A DNA stretch of 64,000 bases from Larkinella arboricola (GTDB taxonomy: Bacteria; Bacteroidota; Bacteroidia; Cytophagales; Spirosomataceae). The notes under the pieces were generated by a model. It had not been told where the DNA came from, did not search any database, and saw nothing but the letters and a program-made list of their open reading frames with translations. The DNA lies in the NCBI RefSeq assembly GCF_003259745.1, contig NZ_QLMC01000003.1:372001-436000 (forward strand), given 5' to 3'. Shown here in pieces: positions 17,975 through 27,676 of this stretch. Numbering within the stretch: position 1 is the first letter of the stretch; the number at the start of each line of letters is the position of its first letter. A program made the position numbers and the translations under genes.

Positions 17975-19078
17975 ATGAAGATATTCTTTGATCATCAAAC
18001 ATTTTCCCAACAAAATTACGGCGGTATTTCCCGGTATTTCTGCGAATTGATTGCCGGTATTAACCAGCAACCCAGTCACCACCAGGCTCATTTATCGCTG
18101 CTATTTTCCAATAATGCGCATTTGAAGGAAAAGGGCCTCCGGGCTTTGCCTTTCTTTCCTGATCAACCCTTCTCGAGAACACAACCGTATCTGTATCGGC
18201 TCAACAAAGCATTCAACTGGCTGGAGATGCGGACCCAATCGTACGACGTTTTCCACGCTACGTATTACGAACCGTATTTCCTCGACCACATCCGGAAACG
18301 GCCCGTAGTGGTTACTTTTCTGGACATGATTCACGAGAAATACCACAACGTGTTTCCAGAACTAGCCGCCGACCGTCTGGTTATGGACTGGAAAAAGAAG
18401 GTTGTAAACCGTGCCACCGCCATAATTGCCATTTCGGAAAACACCAAACGTGATTTGGTCGAGTACTACAACATTCCACCCGAGCGGGTTCGGGTCATTT
18501 ACCTGGGCTCGTCGGTATCGGTTGAACAAAATCGTTATAAACCGTTGGATAAAGCTCCCTACCTCCTGTTTGTGGGCAATCGCGGAATGTACAAAAACTT
18601 CCTGCCTTTTATTCAGGCGGTCGCTCCGTTGTTGCGTACCCATCAGGTGCGGCTAATTTGTGCGGGCGGGGGTGCCTTCTCTCCGCAGGAAAGGGCCATC
18701 CTTCAGCAACTGGAGCTAACGCAGCTCGTCGAACAGCAACCGATTACGGATGCGACCCTACCAGCGTTGTACGGCCAGGCACTGGCGTTTGCTTTTCCAT
18801 CGCTCTACGAAGGTTTCGGCATTCCGGTTCTGGAAGCCTTTGCCTGCAACTGCCCGTGTTTGCTTAGCAATCGGAGTTCGCTGCCGGAAGTGGCCGGATC
18901 GGCGGCCCTTTATTTTGACCCGGACAACGCAGATTCGATCTATAATGCCGTGGAACGCATCCTGACCAACCCGGCCCTGCGGCAGCAGCTTGCCCAGCAG
19001 GGTAGAGAGCAGTTGGCCCACTTCTCCTGGGAGAAAACCGTTCGGGAGACGCTTGACCTTTACCAGAGCCTACAGTAA
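17975..19078 (+). CDS. Glycosyltransferase family 4
   Basis: The 367-residue GT-B protein starts with FFDHQTFSQQNYGGISRYFCEL, a nucleotide-sugar/acceptor loop typical of bacterial GT4 mannosyl-type transferases. It contains VTFLDMIHEKY, AIIAISENTKRDLVEYYNIP, YLLFVGNRGMYKN and the retaining-GT4 E-x7-E motif in FPSLYEGFGIPVLEAFACNCP (about 274-294). It would extend the repeat unit. The ATG at 17975 lies 12 bases after the previous stop. Confidence 0.88.
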   Translation: MKIFFDHQTFSQQNYGGISRYFCELIAGINQQPSHHQAHLSLLFSNNAHLKEKGLRALPFFPDQPFSRTQPYLYRLNKAFNWLEMRTQSYDVFHATYYEPYFLDHIRKRPVVVTFLDMIHEKYHNVFPELAADRLVMDWKKKVVNRATAIIAISENTKRDLVEYYNIPPERVRVIYLGSSVSVEQNRYKPLDKAPYLLFVGNRGMYKNFLPFIQAVAPLLRTHQVRLICAGGGAFSPQERAILQQLELTQLVEQQPITDATLPALYGQALAFAFPSLYEGFGIPVLEAFACNCPCLLSNRSSLPEVAGSAALYFDPDNADSIYNAVERILTNPALRQQLAQQGREQLAHFSWEKTVRETLDLYQSLQ

Positions 19079-19135
19079 TTTTTCCCGTATACGAAGACTG
19101 CTGCCGAATTGGTCAATTGCCGAAGCGCAATTTCC

Positions 19136-19143
19136 TATCTTTG
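19136..19143 (+). promoter_or_regulatory. -7 element (TATCTTTG) inside the exopolysaccharide cluster
   Basis: An exact TAnnTTTG match lies in the 127-base spacer before the gene at 19206. TTG triplets are found 16 and 24 bases upstream, neither at the ideal spacing. It suggests an internal promoter for the second half of the cluster. Confidence 0.4.
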
Positions 19144-19205
19144 CAACTTTATTTAACGTGAAGAAACAAATCGTTTTCTATCCGTAACTAGTCCAGGTCT
19201 TCCGT

Positions 19206-20105
19206 ATGATTGGAAAAATTCTTAAGAAGATTCAGTTTTTTTCGACTTTATTGCGGCAAACGCGGCAGGAAGTCTACGATAATCGCGTATTGCTGGGCAA
19301 ACTGCTTTCCCTGCAACAACAGGAAGTTCATTCTCTACAGGATGCTGAATACAAAGTGTTTTCCCAATATGGCGATGATGGTATTATTCAATATCTGATC
19401 AAGAAGGCGGTTATCCGTTCCCAGAGTTTTGTCGAGTTCGGTGTTGAAACCTACGTAGAGGCCAACACGCGTTTTCTGCTGATTAATAATAACTGGAAAG
19501 GACTGGTCATGGACGGCAGTCAGCAGAACATCGACTATATTCAATCCGACCCCTTTTTCTGGCAATACCATCTGATTGCCAAACAGACCTTCATTACCGC
19601 CGAAAATATTAATTCACTGCTGACCGAAAGTGGATTCAGTGGTCCTTTGGGGCTGCTGAGTATTGACATTGACGGCAACGATTACTGGGTCTGGAAAGCC
19701 ATCCAGGCGGCTGATCCGGATATTGTAGTCGCAGAATACAACAGCCTTTTCGGAGCCGAACGAGCCATTACGGTGCCGTATAAACCGGATTTTGTGCGGA
19801 GCAAAGCCCATTACAGCCATCTTTATTTCGGAACGTCCCTGGTGGCACTCTGCGATCTGGCAACCGAAAAAGGGTATTCGTTTGTGGGCTGTAACAGCAC
19901 CGGCCTGAATGCCTACTTCGTAAAAACCAGTCAATTAGGAACGTTAAAACCGTTGACGGCTGCCGAAGGGTATGTGTATTCAAAATTTCGGGAAGCCCGC
20001 GACCCGAACGGGAATCTTACGTACGCGACTGGCAACGACCGTGTGGAAGTGATTCGCGGCCTTCCTGTCTTTAACACCCGAACGCAGGGTATAGAACCGT
20101 TCTAA
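19206..20105 (+). CDS. Uncharacterised FkbM-like / methyltransferase-fold protein of glycan clusters
   Basis: The 299-residue protein has no membrane segment. Visible features are VFSQYGDDGIIQYLIKKA, SFVEFGVETYVEANTRFLL, WKGLVMDGS and GLLSIDIDGNDYWVWKAI, a pattern resembling FkbM-type SAM methyltransferases (motif I around EFGVE, acidic D in VMDGS, DIDGND). I recall such proteins beside glycosyltransferases in polysaccharide loci, usually annotated as hypothetical. A sugar-modifying role is inferred from context only. The neighbouring GT2 gene begins 49 bases downstream. Confidence 0.6.
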   Translation: MIGKILKKIQFFSTLLRQTRQEVYDNRVLLGKLLSLQQQEVHSLQDAEYKVFSQYGDDGIIQYLIKKAVIRSQSFVEFGVETYVEANTRFLLINNNWKGLVMDGSQQNIDYIQSDPFFWQYHLIAKQTFITAENINSLLTESGFSGPLGLLSIDIDGNDYWVWKAIQAADPDIVVAEYNSLFGAERAITVPYKPDFVRSKAHYSHLYFGTSLVALCDLATEKGYSFVGCNSTGLNAYFVKTSQLGTLKPLTAAEGYVYSKFREARDPNGNLTYATGNDRVEVIRGLPVFNTRTQGIEPF

Positions 20106-20154
20106 ATCGACCGTTGCCGTTTTCTCTACTTGATGCCATTTTTTGACTTTACTT

Positions 20155-20892
20155 ATGTCCCCACTGGTTTCCATCATTACTGTCTGCTACAACAGCCAGA
20201 AACACATTGAACAAACCATTCAATCGGTGGTAAACCAGACCTACGCGCCCATCGAATATATCCTGGTGGACGGTAAATCGACTGATCAGACCGTTCCGAT
20301 TATTGAACGGTATGCGCGGCAGTTTCCGGATCGTATCCGGTACATCTCCGAGCCTGACAGCGGTATTTACAACGCCATGAACAAGGGCGTCCGGCTGGCT
20401 ACCGGCGAGCTGATCGGTATTATCAATAGCGACGACTGGTACGAACCCAAAGCCGTTGAACGGGTTGTGACCGCTTACCGGCAATTCGGCCCGGCGGTTT
20501 ACCACGGTATTCAACGAACATGGCTGGATGAGCAGGAAGCTTTCCTGATTCAGACGCACGCCAGCCAGCTCCCGAAAGGCAATATCGAACACCCGACCTG
20601 TTTCGTTCCAGCTTCATTCTACCAGACGTATGGATTATTTACAGAACAATACCGGTATGTAAGCGATTATGAATTGATGTTACGTTTGACGAAAAATCAG
20701 GTTCCTTTCATTTCCCTGGATGCTATTCTTAGTAATTTTAGAATGGGCGGTGCATCCCACAAAGCCGAAGCCGTCTGGGAAAATCTGCACCTCTGGTATG
20801 ATAAAGGAATGCTGACCAAATCGCAATATCAGACATGGCTCCTTGCAAATAAGCTTAAAATTTACGCTAAACGACTTTTGGGAATCAGGTAA
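20155..20892 (+). CDS. Glycosyltransferase family 2
   Basis: The 245-residue GT-A protein starts LVSIITVCYNSQKHIEQTIQSV, with ILVDGKSTDQT, YISEPDSGIYNAMNKGV and the metal-binding INSDDWYEP (about 85-93), followed by HPTCFVP and SDYELMLRL. These are the hallmarks of WcaA-like GT2 enzymes. The ATG at 20155 is preferred to an in-frame TTG at 20143. Its TAA overlaps the next ATG (TAATG at 20890-20894), implying translational coupling with the polymerase gene. Confidence 0.9.
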   Translation: MSPLVSIITVCYNSQKHIEQTIQSVVNQTYAPIEYILVDGKSTDQTVPIIERYARQFPDRIRYISEPDSGIYNAMNKGVRLATGELIGIINSDDWYEPKAVERVVTAYRQFGPAVYHGIQRTWLDEQEAFLIQTHASQLPKGNIEHPTCFVPASFYQTYGLFTEQYRYVSDYELMLRLTKNQVPFISLDAILSNFRMGGASHKAEAVWENLHLWYDKGMLTKSQYQTWLLANKLKIYAKRLLGIR

Positions 20893-22175
20893 TGAATATA
20901 AGGAGCTTACTTTATATCGCATTATTGATTGGTTTATTCGGTACGGTCACTAATTTAATTTTTGTTAGCCCATTACCGTCTATTCTAGCGTTAGCTATTT
21001 TGCCTTATATATGGATTAGACACTCCGTTTTCGTCATTCCAAGATTCACGTTTTATCTTTATATTTATTTCCTTTATTCGTTAATTGGTATACTAATTTA
21101 CTTTCCACCATCCTTATTAAATTTTAGTTTCTATCGTTACGACGGCAATTTTATTATATCCTATCTCCCCTTATTACTAATCCCGTTCTTCTCCTATAAT
21201 ATTGCGGTTGATCGTATTTTCAAGAGGTTTTTAATTTTTGCAACTATTGTCAATAGTATTGCCTTCGGTTTAAATCTGGTCTTGACCAACTTTGCGGCCA
21301 TTGTTGACTGGAGCAACCCAGAAACTTACTTTCACGGTTTTTTTAAAAGTACAAATGGTGCAGGCGGCTTTATCAGCATTGTTCTATCTCTGAACATCAT
21401 CTGTTACCTAAAGGAACGCAAACGCCTTTGGTTGTATCTGATCGTAATTAACCTTGTCTTTCTTGTTTCTACCACCTCGAGGGGCTCTATACTAGGGTTA
21501 ATAGCAGGATTTGCGTTTTTTTATTTTGACCGATTTAATAAAACATACCTCATTAAGATATCCTTGTTTGCCATGGTCATGGTTCAGGGAACGATCCTCT
21601 ATTTTACTTATCCAATTTATCAAACGTACGTTCGGGATGCAGATCCTAGTCAAGGGGGCGCTAATACCTATATTTCACCACTGTACGGAGAAGTAAATAC
21701 AAAGTCCGCCAATTTACTGATCCGAGTTATGGAAACATGGCCAAGGGCCGTTGATAATTTTATTCATTCTCCCCTGTTGGGAGCGGGCTTTGGTGGAGTC
21801 AATGATATTCCGTTTCGTTATGCCGGTATTCCTCACCTTTTTAGTATTAATACACAGCCTAATAAAGTTTTTAATGATGCTCACGCCCATCATTCCTATC
21901 TCCATATTTTAGGTGAACAGGGTCTGGTTGGTCTAGGTATTTTTTTATTGTTCTGGTATGCAGTTTATAATTATTTACGTAAAGGTACCGACGACATCGT
22001 TCAGAACTTTTTGTTAGTATCTTTTTTCAATCTCTCGATTATGAGCTTTACGGAGCATAGAATAACTTCACCTTCCAATGCCTTACCTTTTGTGATAGCT
22101 TTGTGTCTGTATGTTCTGAAAAGAAATTACAACAAAAAATATAAACAGACTAAAACAGCTGTTTTAACCCCATAA
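20892..22175 (+). CDS. O-antigen ligase/polymerase family membrane protein (Wzy-type)
   Basis: The 427-residue polytopic protein has about ten hydrophobic segments and a large periplasmic loop near residues 225-325. The loop contains the Wzy_C/WaaL-like region (HSPLLGAGFGG, DAHAHHSYLHILGEQGLVGLGIF). It would polymerise repeat units at the periplasmic face. The gene is clearly more AT-rich than its neighbours and uses many A/T-ending codons, which is common for wzy genes and may point to separate acquisition. It overlaps the upstream GT2 stop by one base. Confidence 0.85.
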   Translation: MNIRSLLYIALLIGLFGTVTNLIFVSPLPSILALAILPYIWIRHSVFVIPRFTFYLYIYFLYSLIGILIYFPPSLLNFSFYRYDGNFIISYLPLLLIPFFSYNIAVDRIFKRFLIFATIVNSIAFGLNLVLTNFAAIVDWSNPETYFHGFFKSTNGAGGFISIVLSLNIICYLKERKRLWLYLIVINLVFLVSTTSRGSILGLIAGFAFFYFDRFNKTYLIKISLFAMVMVQGTILYFTYPIYQTYVRDADPSQGGANTYISPLYGEVNTKSANLLIRVMETWPRAVDNFIHSPLLGAGFGGVNDIPFRYAGIPHLFSINTQPNKVFNDAHAHHSYLHILGEQGLVGLGIFLLFWYAVYNYLRKGTDDIVQNFLLVSFFNLSIMSFTEHRITSPSNALPFVIALCLYVLKRNYNKKYKQTKTAVLTP

Positions 22176-22191
22176 ATCACCTCATATTTGC

Positions 22192-23259
22192 ATGAGCAAT
22201 CCTGTTGTTATTAACGCCCGATTTCTGACCCAGCATATTACGGGGACACAGCGGGTCGGTATCGAATTAAGTACACGACTTAAAAAAATACTTCCTAATA
22301 TTTCATTTATTACGCCTTCTGATATTCAGCATCAGGATATTGCAGAGGAGTTAGGCGCAACGGTTTATGGCCGTACCAGGGGCTATATCTGGGAACAGAT
22401 TGAGATGCCTCTGCATCTGCAAAGCCAGAATAGTCCGCTCCTGGTCAATCTGTGCAATACCGCCCCGGTTGTTTACGACAATAAAATTGTTACGGTGCTG
22501 GACTTATCGTTCCACCGGCACCCGGAGTGGTTTTCAAAGGCATTTTCGCTGCTTTACAACTTTACGGTGCCGCGCGTTGTTCGGTCGGCCCATAAAGTAC
22601 TGACGATCAGCGAATACTCCCTGAACGACCTGCACCGGTTTTACGACGTTCCCCGGTCGTCGCTGGACATCATTTACCCCAGCATTTCGGATATTTTCCT
22701 GTATCCGCCCACGACCAAAGGCGAAAACCCGTACGGCAAGTACATTCTGGCCGTCTCCTCACTCGACCCGCGCAAAAACTTTAAAGGGCTGATTCAGGCG
22801 TTTCAGCAGGCTAAGTTTCCCGATACCAAGCTGGTCATCGTGGGTGCGGCCCACAAAGTCTTTGCCGATTCGGGATTGAAAGAACTGATCGAGAACGACC
22901 CATCCATCATTTTTACCGGCTACCTCAGCGACGAACAACTGGTTAATCTGTACCAGCACGCCCTGTTTTTCGCCTATCCGTCCTTTTTTGAAGGCTTCGG
23001 CATCCCGCCACTCGAAGCCATGTCGTGCGGCTGTCCCACGCTGGTATCCGACACCACGAGTCTGCCCGAAGTCTGCGGGGACGCTAGCGTCTACGTCGAT
23101 CCGTATAACATTGGCAGCATCCGCGACGGATTGGTGAAGCTCTACAGCGACGAAGCCCTCCGCAAAACACTGGTGGAAAAAGGACGCAGCCGGGTCGAAC
23201 GGTTTAGCTGGCAGCAGTCAGCCGAAAAGCTTGCCGGTATTATTACACAGTTAATTTAA
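22192..23259 (+). CDS. Glycosyltransferase family 4
   Basis: The 355-residue GT-B protein begins with VVINARFLTQHITGTQRVGIEL. It shows VLTISEYSLNDLHRFYDVP, KYILAVSSLDPRKNFKGLIQAF and the E-x7-E motif in YPSFFEGFGIPPLEAMSCGCP (about 262-282), which mark a retaining GT4 transferase of the mannosyl/rhamnosyl-like type. It follows the polymerase gene by 16 bases. Its base composition returns to the GC-richer norm part-way through its first 200 bases. Confidence 0.88.
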   Translation: MSNPVVINARFLTQHITGTQRVGIELSTRLKKILPNISFITPSDIQHQDIAEELGATVYGRTRGYIWEQIEMPLHLQSQNSPLLVNLCNTAPVVYDNKIVTVLDLSFHRHPEWFSKAFSLLYNFTVPRVVRSAHKVLTISEYSLNDLHRFYDVPRSSLDIIYPSISDIFLYPPTTKGENPYGKYILAVSSLDPRKNFKGLIQAFQQAKFPDTKLVIVGAAHKVFADSGLKELIENDPSIIFTGYLSDEQLVNLYQHALFFAYPSFFEGFGIPPLEAMSCGCPTLVSDTTSLPEVCGDASVYVDPYNIGSIRDGLVKLYSDEALRKTLVEKGRSRVERFSWQQSAEKLAGIITQLI

Positions 23260-23320
23260 GCACAGCAAGTGAGATTTTTCCTGCGTCTCACGTACCGTGT
23301 CACCCTTCTCTAGTCTAAAC

Positions 23321-24448
23321 ATGCTTGACAAAAAGATCGCCCTGATTCACGAATGGCTGGTGACCTATGCCGGTTCGGAAAGTGTGGTCGAACAGATTCT
23401 GGCGCTGTATCCGCAAAGTGATCTTTTCACATTGGTTGATTTTTTGCCCGACTCCCAGCGGCCGCTTATTCAAAACAAAACGGCGACGACGAGTTTCATT
23501 CAGAAATTACCGTGGGCTAAAAAAAAATACCGTTCCTACCTCCCGCTGATGCCGCTGGCCGTCGAGCAGTTTGACGTCAGTGCCTATGATGTGGTCATAT
23601 CCAGCAGCCATGCGGTAGCCAAAGGCGTGCTGACCGGCCCCAACCAGCTCCATATCTGCTATTGTCATTCGCCCATGCGCTACGCCTGGGATCTGTATCA
23701 CCAGTATCTAAACGAGAGCGGACTCAAAACCGGCTTTGGCGGAGCCATCGCAAAACTGATTCTGCATTATATCCGGCTCTGGGACTATCAATCGGCACAA
23801 CGGGTGGATCATTTTGTGGCCAATTCCCGCTACATTGCCCGGCGCATCAAGAAAGTCTACGGTCGAGAAGCGCACGTTATTCACCCACCCGTCAACACTC
23901 AGCAGTTTGCCTTGTGTCAGCAAAAGGATAATTATTATCTGACAGCTTCGCGGATGGTACCCTACAAGAAAATTAACCTGATTGTCGAAGCCTTTGCCAC
24001 CATGCCCGACAAACGGCTGGTGGTAGCGGGCGACGGTCCGGACTTCGAGAAGATCAAACGGCTGGCGACCCCGAATATTGAACTGGTTGGCTACCAATCC
24101 AATGACGCGCTGGTTGCGTATATGCAGAAAGCAAAAGCGTTTATTTTTGCGGCTGAGGAAGACTTCGGGATCATGCCCGTTGAAGCGCAGGCCTGCGGAA
24201 CGCCGGTGCTGGCGTACGGCAAAGGCGGAGTGCTGGATTCGGTAATCGATCAGAAAACCGGACTGTTTTTCGACCGGCAGGATGTAACTTCACTCACCGA
24301 ATGCGTCCAGCGATTTGAGCGAACCGCCGACCAGTTTGACCCTTTTATCATTCATCAACACGCTCAGACGTTTAGCAACGAAAACTTCCGTTTGGCTTTT
24401 GAACACTATGTCGCTGATAAAATAAGAGAAGGTTTTTCAAGAACGTAA
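23321..24448 (+). CDS. Glycosyltransferase family 4 (WbaZ-like mannosyltransferase)
   Basis: The 375-residue GT-B protein starts KKIALIHEWLVTYAGSESVVEQIL. It contains CYCHSPMRYAWDLYHQYL, VDHFVANSRYIARRIKKVYGR, NYYLTASRMVPYKKINLIVEAF and the catalytic AAEEDFGIMPVEAQACGTPV. This sequence set is typical of WbaZ-type mannosyltransferases. The ATG at 23321 is preferred to an in-frame GTG at 23297, which adds only eight residues. It is the last sugar transferase before the initiating enzyme; a 264-base AT-rich spacer without a gene follows. Confidence 0.87.
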   Translation: MLDKKIALIHEWLVTYAGSESVVEQILALYPQSDLFTLVDFLPDSQRPLIQNKTATTSFIQKLPWAKKKYRSYLPLMPLAVEQFDVSAYDVVISSSHAVAKGVLTGPNQLHICYCHSPMRYAWDLYHQYLNESGLKTGFGGAIAKLILHYIRLWDYQSAQRVDHFVANSRYIARRIKKVYGREAHVIHPPVNTQQFALCQQKDNYYLTASRMVPYKKINLIVEAFATMPDKRLVVAGDGPDFEKIKRLATPNIELVGYQSNDALVAYMQKAKAFIFAAEEDFGIMPVEAQACGTPVLAYGKGGVLDSVIDQKTGLFFDRQDVTSLTECVQRFERTADQFDPFIIHQHAQTFSNENFRLAFEHYVADKIREGFSRT

Positions 24449-24712
24449 TACCTTTTAACTATCTGATTATTAAATAGAACTATCGCAAGATTTTTCAGGA
24501 TTGTTTTCCCTTAGGATAAAAATTGACCTAATTTCTAATAATTTTTTAAGGAAAATCGTACAAATAGGGTGAACTTAGAGTTAATGGACCGGGTTTGCCC
24601 GAACTAGTGGTCTCTTTATAATAAGTGTCTTTCATTTGTTACAGAATCCAGGGGAGCGGTTTAGCAGGCTGACGAGTCTGTTTGTGGATAAGCCGTTTCA
24701 AACGAATTACTT

Positions 24713-26095
24713 ATGAAACACCGATTTTCTTTTTTACTGCGACCATTTAGCGCAACAATGGATATTATTTTCCTTGATATCTGTTTTGCGCTGGCTTACC
24801 GGCTGAAATTTGGTACAACGGAATCTTTGTTTGACGTGCCGTATGTGACCCTATTCTGGTTTATTAACGCAGCATGGTTGCTGATTTTACTACTCAACAA
24901 GCCCTATAACTTTTCCCGTCTGACGTTTACGATCCAGAATCTGCTGGTGGATCTGGCCAAACTGATCGGTCTTCATATTGCGCTGGTTTCGGTTTTCTGG
25001 GTGTTTACGAAAGGTGGTTACTCCTATTCCCGTGAGCAGCTTTTACTGACTTACGTTCTGTTTCTGTGTGCGGGTTCGCTCTGGCGTTCGGTTGTTCTGA
25101 TTCTGCTAAAGGTCTATCGGGCAATGGGTTACAATACCCGGCGCTTTGTTGTGGTGGGCTACGGGCCGCTTTCCCGGAGTATTCAGACATTTTACCAGAT
25201 GTATCCGGAAATCGGTTTCAAATTTTACGGTTATTTTGATAAAATGACCGCCGATAATGCTTCGGCACTGCGGGGCGATTATAGTTACCTGAAAGATTAT
25301 ATCGTTCGCAACGAAATCGACTGCGTGTACTGTTGTTTGCCGTATATAGATACCGAGCAACTGCGTGACATTATGAATTTCTCGGAGGAAGCGAAGTATC
25401 AGGTCAAATTGATCGTCGATTTTAAAGGCTTCCTGACCAAAGGCGTTACGGTTGAATACCACGATGTTCAGCCGGTAATCAGCATGTCGACACATTACCT
25501 GGACGATTTGCGGGTCAATCTTTTTAAACGTGCGTTTGATCTTGTTTTCTCGGCCAGTGTTCTGTCACTGGGTGCCCCGTTGTTTGTTGTGATTGCTTTG
25601 ATCACCAAACTGAGTTCGAAAGGACCGGTATTCTATTCCCAGGAGCGAATCGGCAAATGGGGAAAACCGTTCCGTATCTATAAATTCCGTAGTATGTACC
25701 CCGACGCCGAACAAGGCGGTCCGGCGCTGTCAGCGGGCGATAAAGATCACCGGATTACCCCGTGGGGGCAATTTATGCGCAAAACCCGGCTGGACGAAAT
25801 CCCCCAATTCTATAATGTTTTGCGGGGTGATATGTCGGTTGTGGGTCCGCGCCCGGAACGGCAGTATTTTATCAATCAGATTATCGAAAAATCGCCTGAA
25901 TACAAGTATTTATTAATGGTTAAACCCGGAATTACTTCCATTGGGCAAATCAAATTTGGCTACGCCGAGAACGTGGAGGAGATGGTTCAGCGCCTGTGGT
26001 ACGACCTTGAATACCTACAGAACGTTTCTTTTTCTACCGACGTCTGGCTTATCTTCCAAACCGTTCGGGTAATGATGCAGGGCCGGGGGAAATAA
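24713..26095 (+). CDS. Undecaprenyl-phosphate sugar-1-phosphate transferase (WcaJ/WbaP-type)
   Basis: The 460-residue protein has four N-terminal membrane helices, a CoA-binding-like middle domain (FVVVGYGPLSRSIQTF, near residue 145), and a re-entrant helix before a cytosolic catalytic domain. That domain contains KLSSKGPVFYSQERIGKWGKPF, YKFRSMYPDAE, TRLDEIPQFYNVLRGDMSVVGPRPERQYF and VKPGITSIGQI, the bacterial sugar transferase signature. It starts assembly by moving a hexose-1-phosphate from a nucleotide sugar to undecaprenyl phosphate. Glucose or galactose is the usual donor in this family; which one applies is not clear. Confidence 0.92.
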   Translation: MKHRFSFLLRPFSATMDIIFLDICFALAYRLKFGTTESLFDVPYVTLFWFINAAWLLILLLNKPYNFSRLTFTIQNLLVDLAKLIGLHIALVSVFWVFTKGGYSYSREQLLLTYVLFLCAGSLWRSVVLILLKVYRAMGYNTRRFVVVGYGPLSRSIQTFYQMYPEIGFKFYGYFDKMTADNASALRGDYSYLKDYIVRNEIDCVYCCLPYIDTEQLRDIMNFSEEAKYQVKLIVDFKGFLTKGVTVEYHDVQPVISMSTHYLDDLRVNLFKRAFDLVFSASVLSLGAPLFVVIALITKLSSKGPVFYSQERIGKWGKPFRIYKFRSMYPDAEQGGPALSAGDKDHRITPWGQFMRKTRLDEIPQFYNVLRGDMSVVGPRPERQYFINQIIEKSPEYKYLLMVKPGITSIGQIKFGYAENVEEMVQRLWYDLEYLQNVSFSTDVWLIFQTVRVMMQGRGK

Positions 26096-26115
26096 ATTTG
26101 TATAAGGCATTGAAT

Positions 26116-27603
26116 ATGAATATAAAAGCCGGATTAGCATTTTTTTTATTCTGTTGTTTTAGTAATCCGGTTGTTGCTCAGCGAGCTTACTTTCCCAAGG
26201 CAACGCGGTATGATTTGCAGGTAGGAGCCTATCTTTCGTCGGGCGAACGCACTCCTTTTTGGTTAAGAGCCAACCAGTTCGGCATTGTTCCGGCCACTAC
26301 CCCGGCTGGAACCGTCCGATTGGGAATCTCGTCGGATTATGGTAAACCCGTATTGGATAGTGGTACCATTCGTCAGAAGAAGTTTGACTGGGGGTACGGT
26401 GTCGAAGTCGTTGGTAACGCGGCCACAGATTCAAAACTCCTGCTTCCGGAAGCGTATGTAAAAGCCCGCTTTGGACGGATCGAGTTTTACGCCGGTCGTC
26501 GCCGGAATGTCTACGGACTGGTCGATACTACGCTGACCTCGGGTTCGTATGCCTGGTCGGGAAATACACTGCCCATTCCCGTGGTCCAGATTGGTACACA
26601 GGGCTTTGTTCCGGTTCCTTTGACAAAGGGTTACGTGTCTTTTCTGGCTTTTTATAATCACGGCTGGTTTGGAAACGACCGGCTTGTTACGGGTACCTAT
26701 TTGCACCAGAAAGCCCTTTATGTCAGGCTGGGCAAACCTACCGCAAAACTCAAGTTATATGCGGGTATGAACCATGAGGTTCAGTGGGCGGGGTATTCGG
26801 AACGGCTCGATAACAACATATCCGATGATGGCTATCTGCCTTCAGACCTCCGTAGCTACTGGTATATGATAACTGCCTACCAGGGTGCGACCCGGCTTGA
26901 TCCAACCTTGTCATCATTTGAAGAAAACCGCATCGGCAATCACCTGGGAACGGTTGATCTAGGTCTGGAACTTGATCTCGGCTCTACCAACCTGCTGCTT
27001 TACCGCCAGAATATTTACGATGACGGTTCTCTGTTTTACTTAACCAACATCCGCGACGGCCTGAACGGTATCCGCTTGAAAAACACCCGAACCGAGCGTT
27101 CTTTCTTTCGCATCAATGAATTCCTGACGGAGTTTTTATACACCAAAAATCAGGGCGGTCGGGAATTTGTGCTGGCCAATCCATCGAAACGGGGACGTGA
27201 CAATTACTTCAATCACTCCCAGTACATTGATGGCTGGACGTATAAAACCCGCATTATCGGATCACCGTTTCTGACGCCCGGCATAGAAGTTCGGGCGGGA
27301 CTTCCCAACGGTCCAATCGCCAACAACCGGGTCAGCGTGCTGCATTTTGGTTTGTCGGGTCAGATCGGCAACGTCGAGTGGATGGGCAAACTGTCGTACA
27401 GCGATAATGCGGGTACCTACAATGAGCCGTATTATGATAACCCCAAGCAGTGGTCATCTATGTTCAGCGTGACGGCCCCCGTAACCCTGGGCGCTTTAGG
27501 TGACGTCCGGATCAATGCGGTTTTTGCCTCAGATTACGGAAAGCTCCTGTACAACTCAACCGGTGGCTACCTTGGCATTCGGAAGGTCATTACGTCGCGG
27601 TAG
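26116..27603 (+). CDS. Capsule assembly Wzi-family outer-membrane protein
   Basis: From the ATG at 26116 the product has 495 residues with a signal peptide ending near VVAQRAYFP. It is rich in alternating strands of an outer-membrane beta barrel. The pattern RTPFWLRANQFG followed by YGVEVVGN and ARFGRIEFYAGRRR is that of Wzi-like proteins in Bacteroidota. Wzi is a surface lectin that anchors capsular polysaccharide. An in-frame TTG at 26098 just after the previous stop is an alternative start. The gene closes the exopolysaccharide cluster and ends before a bidirectional terminator. Confidence 0.85.
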   Translation: MNIKAGLAFFLFCCFSNPVVAQRAYFPKATRYDLQVGAYLSSGERTPFWLRANQFGIVPATTPAGTVRLGISSDYGKPVLDSGTIRQKKFDWGYGVEVVGNAATDSKLLLPEAYVKARFGRIEFYAGRRRNVYGLVDTTLTSGSYAWSGNTLPIPVVQIGTQGFVPVPLTKGYVSFLAFYNHGWFGNDRLVTGTYLHQKALYVRLGKPTAKLKLYAGMNHEVQWAGYSERLDNNISDDGYLPSDLRSYWYMITAYQGATRLDPTLSSFEENRIGNHLGTVDLGLELDLGSTNLLLYRQNIYDDGSLFYLTNIRDGLNGIRLKNTRTERSFFRINEFLTEFLYTKNQGGREFVLANPSKRGRDNYFNHSQYIDGWTYKTRIIGSPFLTPGIEVRAGLPNGPIANNRVSVLHFGLSGQIGNVEWMGKLSYSDNAGTYNEPYYDNPKQWSSMFSVTAPVTLGALGDVRINAVFASDYGKLLYNSTGGYLGIRKVITSR

Positions 27604-27622
27604 GGCCGCTAACTGTGTAAAT

Positions 27623-27659
27623 ATCAAAAAAGGTCTGCCGCTGGCAGACCTTTTTTGAT
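27623..27659. terminator. Bidirectional intrinsic terminator between wzi and nuoJ
   Basis: A perfect 17-bp stem (27623-27639 with 27643-27659) has a three-base loop, with six A and six T inside the arms. It ends transcription of the exopolysaccharide cluster from the left and of the nuo operon from the right. Confidence 0.92.
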
Positions 27660-27676
27660 GAGTAGAAAATCGGAGC

